From Allacma fusca (lineage: Eukaryota > Arthropoda > Collembola > Symphypleona > Sminthuridae): a stretch of DNA of 64,000 nt. The stretch's first letter is position 1, and each line of letters starts with the position of its first letter. The stretch spans positions 63,151,131-63,215,130 of the forward strand of contig OX359247.1 in assembly GCA_947179485.1 (NCBI GenBank), given 5' to 3'. The notes beneath the pieces were generated by a model. It saw only the letters and a program-made list of their open reading frames with translations. It was not told the DNA's origin and did no database searches. The position numbers and the translations under genes are program-made. Below, piece after piece: positions 48,376-60,190 of this stretch.

Positions 48376-49664
48376 ATGGAACTTGAAACAATACCCGGAA
48401 GTCAAGCGGGATTTCGATCCGAGCTTAATTACAGCTTAGAAGACAAACACTCTGATATTTCCGTTGCCTCGTCGAGTGACCAAGTTTTATATCCAATTAC
48501 CAACTACGAAAATCCGGAATCGAGCATTGAATTTGTTTATGAGTCCTAAATCTGCGTACATAGATTTTAAGAACTCTTATTTATCGTATCAGCTAAAAAT
48601 TGTAAAACCAGATGGAAAAGCTTTCGTAGAGTCAGACGCACATTCAGTTGTTAACAATTTGGCGAATTCAATGTTTAAGCACCTCCAGATCAGTCTGAAC
48701 AACACTGTCGTTTGGGACGCTCGATACAACTATAATTATTTGGCATATTTGCAAAGCTTTCTTAAAAATAAACGCGAGTTGTTTGAATCCCAACTCTTTT
48801 ATCTTGATTCGAACACTTGGTACACGAAGTCTTGGAAGTGATGTGAATACTGGTTATGCAAAACGACGTGCGTCTGTCAAGAAAGTCAAATTACAGAATT
48901 GCGAACACAACTGCTATGTTCCTTGTGTAGTGCTCAACAGTACATTCCAGGGGGAATAACAATGAATCTTAAACTTGTGCGGAATGATCCAAGTTTCGTT
49001 GTGTGGACATCGTCAGCTAACGAGGCTGGATATAAAAGCATTATAGACAAAGTGATGTTGACGTTAAAGAAGCACATAGTATCTGATGACATTATTAATC
49101 TTCACCAAAGTATGATACAAAAACAGCCCCTTCAACTTCCCGTCAAGTCGCACAAACTCGATAAGGTTTTGATACCAAGCGGTACATTTACGTTACCTGC
49201 AACTCAAATCCACAGTGGCGTTCGCCCGAATTACATTTGCGTTGGACTGGTATCGCAAAGTGGTGCAAGCGGGGATTAAACAAACATATCCATATGACTT
49301 TTCTGAATTTAATCTCGAAAATATATCAATCACTCTTGACAACAATGCAACCCTGTCTTACAATAAAAACTTTAGTGGTAACGAGTTTTGGGAGCCATAC
49401 AATGCTATCGTTGAATATCAGAAACAACTTAATGTACCCAATATAGTATCGCGAAATGAATTTCAAAAAACAGGACACAAGTTGTACCTATTCCCAATTC
49501 AAACCTCACCGGTCGTGGATGGATTTGCTGGAAGAAGAACTGGAACAATCCATTTGAGTCTTTGGTTCAGGTCAGCTCTTCAGAAAGTTATTACAGCTAT
49601 TATTTATTTTGTAAATACCGACATAATAACATTCGACAAAAACCTTGAAGTAGCAGTTCTGTAA
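48376..49664 (+). pseudogene. major capsid-like (double jelly-roll, F54H12.2-type) protein
   Basis: The protein family is the Polinton/adintovirus-type major capsid protein, often annotated in animal genomes as uncharacterized F54H12.2-like. Likely start MELETIPGSQAG at 48,376. Body segments at 48,540-48,840 (YIDFKNSYLSYQLKIVKPDG, NSMFKHLQISLNN), 48,842-48,950, 48,960-49,240 (MNLKLVRNDPSFVVW) and 49,285-49,664 (YPYDFSEFNLENISITLDNN, GFAGRRTGTIHLSLWF). Reading frame changes near 48,535, 48,820, 48,945 (a G5 run) and 49,215-49,285, so the gene is broken four times. The stop at 49,662 is directly followed by the integrase ATG. Confidence 0.72.
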
Positions 49665-50479
49665 TGTCGATTGAACAAGAATATCTCACTCCGGGTAATT
49701 CTGGTTCATTTTCTGGTTTACAAAGATTTTCAAAATATTCAAAAAACAAAAATAAAAATGAGATAATAAAATCGCTTAAAAAAATTTATGCGTATAGATT
49801 ACACAAACCATCTAAACGTAAGTTTCCGAAACGTAGAGTCATGTTTGGATTTGCAGATCTGGCAATATTATCAAAGTATTCCAAATATAATAAAGGATTT
49901 CAACATTTACTTGTCTGTATAGACGGACTATCTAGATATCTATTTGTTCAAGAAATTAAAGACAAATCAGCAAAAGGTTTTCAGAAAATATTTAAACGGA
50001 GTGGTAGGGTTCCAAAGCGATTGATGACAGATTCGGGATCAGAATTTAAGTCGAAGTGTTTTTAAAAGAAAAGAATATTTTGTGGTATCCATCGTTATCA
50101 GCAGACCAAAATTCTTTGTGCGAACGAGCTATTCGAACTCTTATGAGTAAAATATTTCGGTATTTTACCTTAACAAATTCATATCGATACATTAATGTCC
50201 TGCAAAAAATTGTGACGGCATATAATTCAGAAACCCATTCAGCTACCAAAATGGCTCCGAATATTATCAATTCTGAAAATGAACATATTGCTTGGTACAA
50301 CCAGTTTGGAGACACACTTTTCAAGGAGAATCCGATACCGAAATACAAAATGTTTGAAATCAGTGACATAAAATACAATAGTCCGATCCATTACCGATAC
50401 AAAAACCATAAAAGATACAAACAAGGAAATACTTCAAGGATACTTTTATGAGGAAGAACTTCAAAAAATTTCGGGATAA
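49664..50479 (+). pseudogene. retroviral-type (DDE, rve) integrase of Maverick-like element
   Basis: First frame 49,664-50,065 (133 codons): basic N-terminus, then RRVMFGFADLAILSKYSKYN with the first catalytic Asp at residue 65, LLVCIDGLSRYLFV, and LMTDSGSEF with the second Asp at residue 123. After a frameshift in a T-run near 50,060 the second frame (50,056-50,451) gives ILWYPSLSADQNSLCERAIR with the catalytic Glu and YRYINVLQKIVTAYN. A further shift near 50,400 leads to an ILQGYFYEEELQK tail ending TAA at 50,477-50,479. All three catalytic residues survive, though the usual Trp-Gln before the first Asp is replaced. Same-strand, four-base (ATGT/TAATG-type) contact with the capsid gene. Confidence 0.85.
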
Positions 50480-51088
50480 TTGCAGGACGTAAGTATTTTC
50501 ATTATTCAATGTTTGGTTCTACTGGACAGTGATTTATTGGGACACACTTTTGCTGGACACTTAAAATGTTTTGGATTATATTGTGAATTAATAATTGGTT
50601 TGTTGTAATAATGCTAAAAATAATTTTTATGTATGTAAATTAAAAATTTGTTTTTTGTAATAATAGTAAAAATAATAAATTAGTTTACATGTTGTCCTTG
50701 GTTTCATAATGATAAGTAAGCTTTGTTTAAACGATGATTTCAAAATAAGTTGAAATTTGTATTTTTGAAAGCATATTTTTGATGGTTAAACTTTTCACAT
50801 TGTATAAGGAGACAGAAGGACACATAAAGCTTCCCTTCAATGCATATAAATGTTTTTATTAAGCTACACGTTAAGAGAGAGGGTGCAAAAAACAGATCTT
50901 TGCACATTGCATGCGTCCGTTGCGTTGATTAAAACCCGGTTTGTTTTGCATGCACATATCATCCATCGCATCCCTGATTGTTTACTCTTTTTTTACAGTT
51001 GCTTGTGAAAATATGGCTTTTTACAATTTTTTCATTTTTTTATATTCCCATTTTTTATGCGAATGACATTTACGAAATAAATTTTGTG
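50480..51088. other. 3' non-coding part of Maverick-like element
   Basis: AT-rich, no frame recognised. GCATGCG/TGCATGC words occur at about 50,910-50,960. Confidence 0.4.
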
Positions 51089-51207
51089 ATTGCATTAGGG
51101 GGCGTGGTTTGCGCAAAAAAATTAAATTTATTGCGCGCTAGTTTTTAGCGGCACTGGTTCCCGCCAAAACATTTGAATCGGCCTAAAGCCTGACTATTTC
51201 AACTACT
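51089..51207 (-). repeat. Maverick-like right terminal inverted repeat
   Basis: Pairs with 44,862-44,980. Beyond it, 51,390-51,445 contains GGGGCGTCGTCTACGTCCCC, a palindrome-like GC-rich block that may mark the outer end. Confidence 0.9.
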
Positions 51208-51469
51208 GATATCAACAAAATACGAACCAAGGTTACATGTTGACATGTAAGAATTGTTTTCTCCAAAACTATTTAAGCGATTTCAAGCACATAAGAACTC
51301 AAACTACCTGTTAATATAGGTAATGTTGACAAAACATTTAGACAGAATTGATCCACTAGGTTTTGAGTTATCGTGGGAATGGACGTACGGAAGTCCGGAC
51401 GGACATCGATCATCTTACTAGGGGCGTCGTCTACGTCCCCCCTAAAAACTGATTTGCTGTGTTAGACGC

Positions 51470-52349
51470 TGAGATAAGCAACAAAACAAATCGAGGAGTG
51501 GAAAACGTTGCCATTTGCTGTAGTTAAGCACTTTAAATGGAATTTAATTCCCCCGTGATTCCACATACGGAGGAAGTTGAGAATTAATAGTTCGGAATGT
51601 GAAAGCGGCGCTGTGTTCAACCTCGACGGGAGCTGTGACTGCAGAAGTTCTGGCAACATTATTCACGGAAGCTGAGTCAGTGGTGAAAAGTCATCTTTTA
51701 AAACATGTACCTCCGGATGGTGCTGATGGAGATTGTCTGACACCCAACTGTTTCTTGATTAGGTCCAGTTGGAATATTATTCCTTCAGATAAATTTCCTA
51801 ACGAACGCAAACGATTGCGGAGTAATTGGAAACCTTGACAGAAATTTTCTGACAATTTCTGAAAATAAATGGCTACACGATTATTTACCAACCTAAGCAC
51901 AGCCAGGGGTAGGATTTTAGTAAATCTCCCTGCAATATAATTTCTGAGTTTCCCTGCTGAATATTATCACCGTGCTGGGAGGTCCTATGCAATTTAAAAA
52001 ATCCATGCTGAAAAACAGGATCCTTCCCTTTGATATTTTTCCTGCCAGAAATATTTTTTGCCTGGGAAGAATCTTCACGTGTTCCCACAAAAATTCGACC
52101 CCTGAGCGCAGCGTAAGATTCGGCATAGGGAGGTTTCTTAATTCAAGTTTGGAAATCTGGTCGTTATTATCGACAACGTTGAACGTATGATGACGTGGGC
52201 GATATGAATAATAATAATATATTATTCGGGTCTTCCCTGCCAAAGACAGACAAGCTCGTGTACCTTACTTAATTTAAAGGGAACCAGCTACCAAGTTTTG
52301 TTCGTTTGAAGTAAATTCAAAAAAGCACCTTTTAATTAAGGGGAAGGAT
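51470..52349 (+). pseudogene. BEL/Pao integrase C-terminal remnant
   Basis: Frame 51,599-51,838 reads VLATLFTEAESVVKSHLL then DCLTPNCFLIRSS, the characteristic end of the BEL/Pao integrase core. Upstream 51,530-51,570 gives FKWNLIPPVIPHTEEVE in another frame, and 51,840-52,250 carries a decayed tail including NLVVIIDN. Multiple stops. A purine run AGGGGAAGGA then introduces the LTR. Confidence 0.82.
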
Positions 52350-52820
52350 GTTATGGCATAGAATTATATTTGTTGGGTTGTTGTTAGAAGTTTGTAAAGT
52401 TGTTTCTAATAAATATACTCATACATGTAAGAATCATACACAAGAAAAGTAACTATAGTAGCAAAGTTTGGCTGGCAGTGACATTCTGTTAGAATCTATG
52501 ATTCATTTGAGATTATTTCTGCAATCTAAAAACATTCTTAGTATTTACTTTTTGTTTAGTATTGGGTGAATGTATGTGCCACTATTATCTGGAACCTTTA
52601 ATGAGTCAGGACGTTCTAATTCAACTACTCATACTGGTTATATTAATGGTGTTACACAACCCTCTCTCTCTTTGTTAATCCATTCACTGAGTTGTTGGCC
52701 CTTCTTAAAATATAAATACTGGACCTTTTGATGTATAAGATCAGTTCTGCTGATACCGTCACTCTGTCAATTTGTTCATATATTTCCTAATAAACGTGTT
52801 CACTTTCTTACTAAGTATTC
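52350..52820 (+). repeat. probable 3' LTR of BEL/Pao element
   Basis: Starts TGTTATGGCATAGAATT after the purine tract and includes AATAAA at about 52,789. The end near 52,820 is estimated. No matching 5' LTR is in the window. Confidence 0.5.
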
Positions 52821-53434
52821 AACTTTTGCTGGACCTTGCTCATTTTTCAGATCACATTCATTGTTTAGTGATGATGAGGGAAGATAATGAGCAAACGCTC
52901 TGATGGGAAAACGGGAAAGAAAATTATGTAAAAGTTTATAGTTGCAAACATACTTGCAGTCGTTCAGTCCATAAAGTGGTGAACTGAACTGAACTGGCCC
53001 ATATTTTCATTGTTTTTGAATGAACTTGAACGAACTAGCTAAATGCAAAATTTTGGTTGAATAATTTTAAGTGAACTCAGCAGAACGTATTATGAATGTG
53101 CACGAACATTTATCGTACGTTTAAGTAACACAAACTGAAATGAATTGAACTTAAGAGTCCAGGTTTGAACATAAACTTTTCTATCTCCAAATTGCATGAC
53201 CATAAATTTTATAGTTGTAATCTCAAAAGCTTGCACGCTGGATTTTGACTATTCATTTCAATGACATTAAATTACAAAACAAAGAAATAGTTATTTACAA
53301 GCAAGCTGGTATCATACATTTAATAAAGCATATTTGGCACATTTTGGACGAAATCGTATGAAATAAAACGCGCAATAATTGTTAGCATATTTATATGATT
53401 TAATATCTTGAAATAGCTTGGTTTTCTTAGATTG
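52821..53434. other. GAACTGAACT-word fragment and spacer
   Basis: 52,978-53,165 has GAACTGAACTGAACTGG and further AACTGAAATGAATTGAACTT words, a partial member of the 21,743 MITE family. The rest is unassigned. Confidence 0.45.
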
Positions 53435-54076
53435 ACAACTTACCAAAGCTAGCGAACTTATCAAAACCAGAGTTGTAGGAAATATGTATGTATGTATGTA
53501 TGTATGCATGTATTTATTAAGTGCTTTAAAGAGTTGTCTACAGCACATCATACGGCTAACGCCCGGCATAGTAAATGTGAAAAAAAAAACAAAGTTAAGA
53601 AATTTAACAGAAGAGAGTAATCACTCATTTCTCCCCCATACACGGAGTTTTAGTCCGGCTTGCACATACTTAGCAATTCTGAAACAATGATCGTTAGAAG
53701 CTTACTTTAATATGTTGATCCAGTTCCTATTATTTACGAGTGAAATGTCTATGTAATTCAGAATGTGATGCCTAAGTGGACATAATAGTGTACATCGAAA
53801 TAAAAAATGGTAAATATCATCAAATTCCAGGCGGTTACAAATAGAGCACTGTTTTTTCGGAAAAACTTGTATATTATTGATTTGAATTTAATTCTTTGCG
53901 GCAGATGTGCTTGATTAGAAGCCAGGCGAATCTGAGCAATTAGGTTCTGCACCAGCAACGGGTTTTGATTAGAGTATTAATTTGAAAACGATTACCAGGG
54001 ACAATAACCGAAGAACGAAATTCAAACAACTTACCAAAACTAGCGAACTTATCAAAACCAGAGTTGCAGGAAATAT
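53435..54076. repeat. 51-bp direct repeats flanking a LINE insert
   Basis: ACAACTTACCAAAGCTAGCG... at 53,435-53,485 recurs at 54,026-54,076 with two differences. Between them lies a minus-strand LINE 3' end with a (GTAT)n tract at 53,486-53,516. The pair may be the target duplication of that LINE. Confidence 0.7.
53486..53965 (-). pseudogene. LINE 3' end with zinc motif and (ATAC)n tail
   Basis: Minus strand from about 53,965 down: a CSICNRLEFDDIYHFLFRC motif, then LRHHILNYIDIS and RIAKYVQAGLKLR, typical of the C-terminus of RTE/Jockey-like LINE ORF2. The (ATAC)n repeat follows as the 3' tail. Confidence 0.75.
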
Positions 54077-55380
54077 AAATCTGCTGATGAAAGAAATTTA
54101 CAAATACTCAAACGAATGGGGGATGAGAACAACCAAAACGATAGGTAGAAAATGGAATAACACTCCGAAATGGTTCAACGATCAATGTAGAAAGCAAAAA
54201 CAATCATGCAACAAGTATCTAAGAATTCCCGGATGGACAAGTCGTTCAGAGAGGCAATAAGGAATTATGTGCAATCAAGAGAACAGTATCGAAAACTCTG
54301 CTCCACAACAAAAGAAAAATACTGCAACACGCTAACGGAAACTGTGCACAGTACCAAGGACTCGGCTACTTTCAGGAAAACCCTAAGCAACTTTCGAGGC
54401 AACAAGCTGAAACACAGTGGTGACAACAAGATAGATATTTTAACTTGGGAAAAACATTTCAGGCAACACTGTAGGGGATAGGGATACCGGTGCATTTATC
54501 ATAGCAACCAGACCACAAATATTTACAATTCAAGAAATAAGAACAGCTTGGAAGAAACTAACAAACAATAAATCCCCTGGCGCAGATGGAATTCCAAATG
54601 ATGTCTGGAAATACTTACCTGAAGAAATGCTACCATGTTTCCAATTGTGCTTGAACAAATGCCTTTTTGAAAGCCTTCCTACGAACTTTGGAGAAATAGT
54701 CATCGCCCCTTATTACAAGAAAGGAGACAAGAAAGACCCAAACAATTACAGACCCATATCGTTAGTTAACACAATAGTAAAGCTCTTCACAATACTACTT
54801 GCAAATAGACCCAACACGTGGATAAAAAAACCTCCTATCGGAATCACAAGCTGCTTACAGGGAAAACAGAAGCTACCTGGATCACCTGTTTACACTCAAC
54901 AGCCTAATCCAATTATCCCACCGAGAAGAAAAAGAGGTTATACTGCCTATTTGTCGATCTGTCGAAGGCATTCGATACGATCAAAAGAAACAAACCGTGG
55001 TGCAGACTAAGAAAATTAGGAATCCCACGTTACTTAACTGAGAAAATACGTGAACTCTGCAAATCAGCGCATGCAAAGGTGCGGTCTACCGACGGATTTA
55101 GTCAACTCATGCCAACACTAACTGGAGTACTGCAAGGTGAAACGCTGAGCCCAACGCTCTTCAACCTATTCATAGCCAAAATTACTACTACACTAGAAAA
55201 GTCTAACGTCAAAGTGTTAAGGTGAACGGAAAATCCATCAGAATATTCATGTAAGCCGACGACATCGTACTTAGTGCAAACACAGGGCCTTCAAACTCGG
55301 ATTAATCTACTCAGCGGTTTCTTCATCAGGAACGACCTGCAATTCAACCTAGATAAAACGAAAGTTGTGATCACATTTTC
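53982..55380 (+). pseudogene. LINE ORF2 remnant, endonuclease-RT linker and RT
   Basis: 53,982-54,260 encodes the linker after the endonuclease (WNNTPKWFNDQCRKQKQSCN). 54,500-54,860 has the RT start (KKLTNNKSPGADGIPNDVWK, then NYRPISLVNTIVKLF), and 54,950-55,380 has SKAFDTI, TGVLQGETLSPTLFNLF and a degraded catalytic box near 55,250. Frameshifts and stops throughout. The sequence joins the satellite abruptly at about 55,375. Same family as the minus-strand LINE at 41,971. Confidence 0.85.
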
Positions 55381-58300
55381 GCTGGCGAATGTTAGTTTGG
55401 CCAACCAAGTTAGAGTATGGTTTTTGGTTCACCGTGGTAACTTATAGATCTGGTCCATGTTTATTAATTTTGGTGAACTCGTCCGGATCTCTTTATTTTT
55501 CGAATAAATTTCGTCTGTCTGCTAAATCTCAATACCTGACTTTCAGATTAACCGAAAAACGTTAGAAAAATGCGGTGAAAATGCGAAGCCGCAGTGAGCC
55601 CCTCACCATTTTGCTGGCAAATGTTAGTTTGGCCAACCAAGTTAGAGTATGGTTTTTGGTGCACCGTAGTAACTTATAGATCTGAACACTTTTTATTGTT
55701 TTTGGTGAACTAGTCAGCATCTCTATAATTTTGCGAAAAAATTTCGTCTGTCTGCTAAATCTCTTTTTTTGACTTTCAGATTAATCGAAAAACGATAGAA
55801 AAATGCAAAGACGCAGAGTGTCCCTCAAATTTTTGCTTGCAAATGTTAGTTCGGTCAACCAAGTTAGAGTATAAATTTTGGTTAAACGTGGTAACTCAAA
55901 GCTCTGGTCACGTTTTAGAGTTTTTAATATATTCGTCAGAGTCGCTGCAAACATTGGTGTAACACTCAGGCAGACTGCCCAAGCTCAATTCCTGACTTTC
56001 AGATGAGTCGAAAAAGGTTTGAAAAATGCAAGGCCGCAGTGAGTCCTTCAAATTTCCGCGGGTGATTATAAGCTTGGCCAACCAAGTTGGAGTTTTATTT
56101 TGGGTTCACCGTGGTAATTCATAGATCTGGTCACTTTTTATTGTTTTTGTGAACTCGTCCGAATCTCCTGAATTTTTGGGAATAATTTTGGGCAGTCATC
56201 AAATTCTCAACTTCTGACTTTTAGATTAATCAAAAAAGTGAAAAAAAAGGCGTGAAAATGCGAAGCCGCAGTGAGTCCCTCACATTTTCGCTGGCAAATC
56301 TTAGATCAGCCAACTAAGTTAGAGAATAGTTTTTGCCTCACCAAGGTAACTAATTGCTCTGGTCACTTTTTAGGGTTTTTAGGGAACATGTCCGAATATT
56401 TTCCAATTTTGAGGAATAAATTTGGAAGTTCCGCGAAATCTCAATTTCTGACTTTCAGATTAATCGAAAAACGTAAGAAAAATGCGGTGAAAATGCTAAG
56501 TCGCAGTGAGTTCCTCCCATTTTCGCTGCCAAATGTAAGATTAGCCAACTAGGTTAGAGTATGGTTTTTGACTCACCGTGCTAACTCTGGTCATTTTTTA
56601 GGGTTTTTAGGGAACTTGTCCGAATATTTTTTAATTTTGAGCAATAAATTTGTAAGGTCCGCGAAATCTTAATATCTGACTTTCAGATTAATTAAAAAGT
56701 TTGAAAAATGCGGCGAAATTGCGAAGCCGCAGTGAGCCTCTCACATTTTCGCTGGCGAAAATAAGTTTGGCAAACCAAGTTAGAGTATGGATTTTGGTTC
56801 ACCGTGGTAACTCATGAATCTGGTCACTTTTTGGGGTTTTAAAAGTATTCGTCTGAGTCTCTGCAAACATTGGTGTAACACGGGCAGACCGACCAAGCTC
56901 AATTCCTGACTTTCAGATGAGTCGAAAAAGGTTTGAAAAATGCAAGGCCGGAGTGAGTTCTTCAAATTTCCGCGGGTGATTATAAGCTTGGCCAACCAAG
57001 TTGGAGTTTTATTTCGGGTTCACCGTGGTAATTCATAGATCTGGTCACTTTTTGGGGTTTTAAATGTATTCGTCCGAGTCTCTGCAAACATTGGTGTAAC
57101 ACGGGCAGACTGACCAAGCTCAATTCCTGACTTTCAGATGAGTCGAAAAAGGTTTGAAAAATGCAAGGCCGGAGTGAGTTCTTCAAATTTCCGCGGGTGA
57201 TTATAAGCTTGGCCAACCAAGTTGGAGTTTTATTTTGGGTTCACCGTGGTAATTCATAGATCTGGTCACTTTTTGGGGTTTTAAATGTATTCGTCCGAGT
57301 CTCTGCAAACATTGGTGTAACACGGGCAGACGGATTTTTCGCTGGCGAATGTAAGATCGGCCAATCAAGTTAGATTATGGCTTTTGGTTTACCATGGTAC
57401 CTCATAGCTCTGGTCACTTTTTAGGGTTTTCAGGGAACTTTTCTTCTTCAATTTTTGGGAATAAATTTGGGCAGTCCGCAAAATCTCAACGTCTGACTTT
57501 TGGAATAATCGAAAAACGTATAAAAAGCGGTGAAAATTCGAAGCCGCAGTAAATCCCTTACATTTTCGCTGGCGAATGTAAGAGCAGCCAACTAAGTTAG
57601 AGTAAGAATTTTGACTCACAGTGGTAACTCATAATTCTGGTCACTTTTCGGGGTCTTTAATGTCTTTGTGAAAGTCTCTGCAAACATTGGTGTAACACTC
57701 GGGCAGACTGCAAAGCTCAAATCCTTACTTTCAGATGAGTCGAAAGTTTGAAAAATGTAGGCCGTAGTGAGTCCCTCACATTTAGCTGGCGAATGTAAGT
57801 TTTGCCAACCAAGTTAGAGTATGGGTTTTGTTCCCCGTGTTAGCTCATAGCCTTGGACACTTTTCGGGGTTTTTTGTGAAGACGTCCGAACCTCTGCAAA
57901 AATTGTCGTAAAACTCTTCCCAAGCTCAATTCCTGACTTTCATATGGATCTAAAAACGTTTCCAAAATGCAGTCAAAATGACGTGTCACTTTTCGGTCAC
58001 GAATTAAGGTGTTTGGTGAACTCTGTCGAATCTTTTTAAGCTGTTACAATTCACTCATACAGTCTGTGCAAGCTCAAATTCTTACTTTTAGATGAATCGA
58101 AAAACTTTTAAACTACGCGATAGGAATAAACAAACGGATTGATGTGGTCAATACTGAAAGTGTTTAGCGAACTCGTCAGAATCTCTTTAATTTGCGCGAA
58201 TGAATTTTGGCCGTCCTTGAAATTTTAATTTCTGACTTTTAGATAAATCGAAAAAAAAATTGAAAATGCTGAGAAAATGCGAGACATTTGAGAGGGTGCC

Positions 58301-58930
58301 TCAAAATTTCGCTGGCGAATGTAAGTTCGACCAAGCAAGTTAGAGTATAGTTTTTTGTTCACCGTAGTAATTCATAGCTTTGGTCACTTTTCGGGGTTTT
58401 TGGTGAATTCGTCCGAATCTCTGCAACCATTGTGTGACCACTCGGGTAGTCTGCCCAAGCTCAATTAAAAATAATAATCAAATAGCTCACTGACTGATTT
58501 GGTCATTACTGAATGTGTTTAGCGAACTCATCAAAATCTCGTTAAATTCGTGATTAAATTTGGGCCGTCCGCGAAATCTCAATTTCTGACTTTCAGATTA
58601 ATCGAAAAAAAATTAATAATGCAGCGAAAATGCGAGAAATTTGAGAGAGTCGCTTAAATTTTCGCAGGCGAATGTAAGTTCTGCCAAGCAATTTAGAGTA
58701 CTATTTTTGGTTCACAGTTGTAACTTATAGATTTGGTCACTTTTTGGGGGTTTTGGTGAATTTGTCTGAATTTTAGCAAACATTGTTGCAACACCCGCAC
58801 TAAATAGCGAGAAATTTGAGAGAGTCCCTGGATTTTTCTCTGGCGAATGTACGTTCTGCCAAGCAAGTTAGAGAATGGTTTTTGGTTTACCGAGGCAACT
58901 CATAGCTTTGGTCACTTTTCGGTGTTTTTG
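55375..58930. repeat. satellite, ~221-236-bp unit
   Basis: About 15 units. The GCCGCAGTGAG word recurs at about 55,588, 55,811, 56,033, 56,265, 56,501, 56,726, 56,947 and 57,168. Each unit contains TTTCGCTGGCGAATGTAAG, CCAACCAAGTTAGAGTATGG, TTCACCGTGGTAACTCATAG, TGGTCACTTTTTGGGGTTTT and a CTGACTTTCAGATTAATCG block. Units at about 56,780-57,340 are nearly identical, showing recent local amplification. Small open frames here are by-products. Confidence 0.95.
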
Positions 58931-58934
58931 GTGA

Positions 58935-59906
58935 ATGATCCAGAAAGGTCAGCCGGTTTATGATTGGAAAAACTGTGATCCAGGAGTCCAACCGGGAGAG
59001 GAATCAAGGACGAGTCAGCGGGGCATTCCTAGACTATTTCAACCTGACGTTACCTTGCGGGGACCTGTGCCCAATTCACCTGATCTAACCCCAACGATGT
59101 TGCATTTTCGAGGAATTAACCAAACTGTACATGGAGTTCTCCTCACCCGTAGTCAGCCAGGATCTAACATTGGTCGAGGCGGACCCATTTGACCTAATGG
59201 CGAGGAAAGCAGGCAAGACGTGCATGATCAAGTACACAGGACCTAGGAACGCCATCCTTTCCTGAATCCTCCATCCTTGAATCAATGCGTGTACTCGGTT
59301 AACGTCAAGCACCCCATAAAGCACGACATCATCCGGGCCCCATCCAGAGGATGCATGCCCAGGACGAAGAGCTCTAACGAGACTAAGCACTTCAGCATCG
59401 ACCACTGCGAGATGCGACACCCTTTGGACGAGCTGAACTTCGTCCAGATCAAGCCTTACAATGGCCAATACCATATTTACTGCCCGGAATCTAACCTTAC
59501 CGTTGAAGGTGTGGAAAACAGGTGCCCAAACGATGTGGCGATCTTCCCAATGAGGACAAACTTCACCATCAACGATTTGGAGTTTTCAGGATCCCGGATC
59601 AGCATATCTCATCAGGAGACCTTGGACCCAGTCTTTACTGTGAAGACAAGTTGGCATCTACAACCCATGGTTAACTGGACATCCCTCATGAAGGAAATCA
59701 ACGCAACGGACGATTTCTAAGAAGTCAGCATTGCGGATTTCCATTACATCAACAACTATTGGTCAAAAATAGGATAAGTATCAATTATTTTCCTGATGGC
59801 CATTATACTCATTTGCATGCTAAGAAGACGGAACAATGAACCTTTGAGAGTCTCCGTCTTAGCTACACCTATTTCTGATAATATACAAATGCGTGCTTTT
59901 AATTAA
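58935..59906 (+). pseudogene. retroelement Env-like glycoprotein remnant
   Basis: A GC-richer coding stretch unlike its AT-rich surroundings. Pieces: about 59,105-59,262 (LVEADPFDLMARKAGKTCMI), 59,277-59,720 (147 codons with HCEMRHPLDELNFVQIKPYN and sequons such as NET, NLT, NFT, NWT and NAT), and after a stop a membrane anchor SIIFLMAIILICM followed by RRR and a short tail ending at 59,906. Cys-rich ectodomain, glycosylation sites and a C-terminal membrane segment suggest the envelope gene of an arthropod LTR retroelement. Three or more interruptions. It lies between the two related satellites; no LTR was identified. Confidence 0.6.
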
Positions 59907-60059
59907 ATCATCTCATCGTGTGTGTGTGTATTTGTTATTGTTTTATATTTGTGATTGAGGGAAAGTGTGATGACATATTAATTATGATCATGTCTTGTAC
60001 TCCTATTTATGCTATTACACATTTATTGGAATCATGTATGACTGATTTTACATGTATGT

Positions 60060-60190
60060 CATTCCCAATATTGTATGTGTATTGTATGTCATACCCCTTA
60101 TTGTTTGTGTACTGTATGTCATACCCCATATTGTATGAGGATTGTATGTCATACCCCCTATTGTTTGTGTACTGTATGTCATACCCCCTG
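60060..60190. repeat. 30-bp minisatellite, array 1
   Basis: About four copies of TATTGTATGTGTACTGTATG followed by TCATACCCC. The minus-strand frames with repeated RGYDIQYTNN are a consequence of the 30-bp period. Confidence 0.93.

Larger units (their letters stand above)
44862..51207 (+). mobile_element. short Maverick/Polinton-like element
   Basis: Bounded by inverted repeats at 44,862-44,980 and 51,089-51,207 (119 bp each, few mismatches, sharing GGCGGGAACCAGTGCCGCTA and CGCGCAATAAATTT). Weaker similarity continues outward, so true ends may lie up to about 44.74 and 51.44 kb. Genes, all plus strand: penton-like protein, basic protein, double-jelly-roll major capsid-like protein and retroviral-type integrase. 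No DNA polymerase B, protease or packaging ATPase is visible, and 45.0-47.0 kb is empty. At about 6.3 kb it is much shorter than typical 15-20-kb Mavericks. Every gene carries frameshifts, so the copy is dead. Confidence 0.75.

Noticed and set aside
56780-57216. Repeated minus-strand 71-78-codon frames beginning MAKLIITRGNLK
   Set aside because: By-products of three near-identical satellite units.
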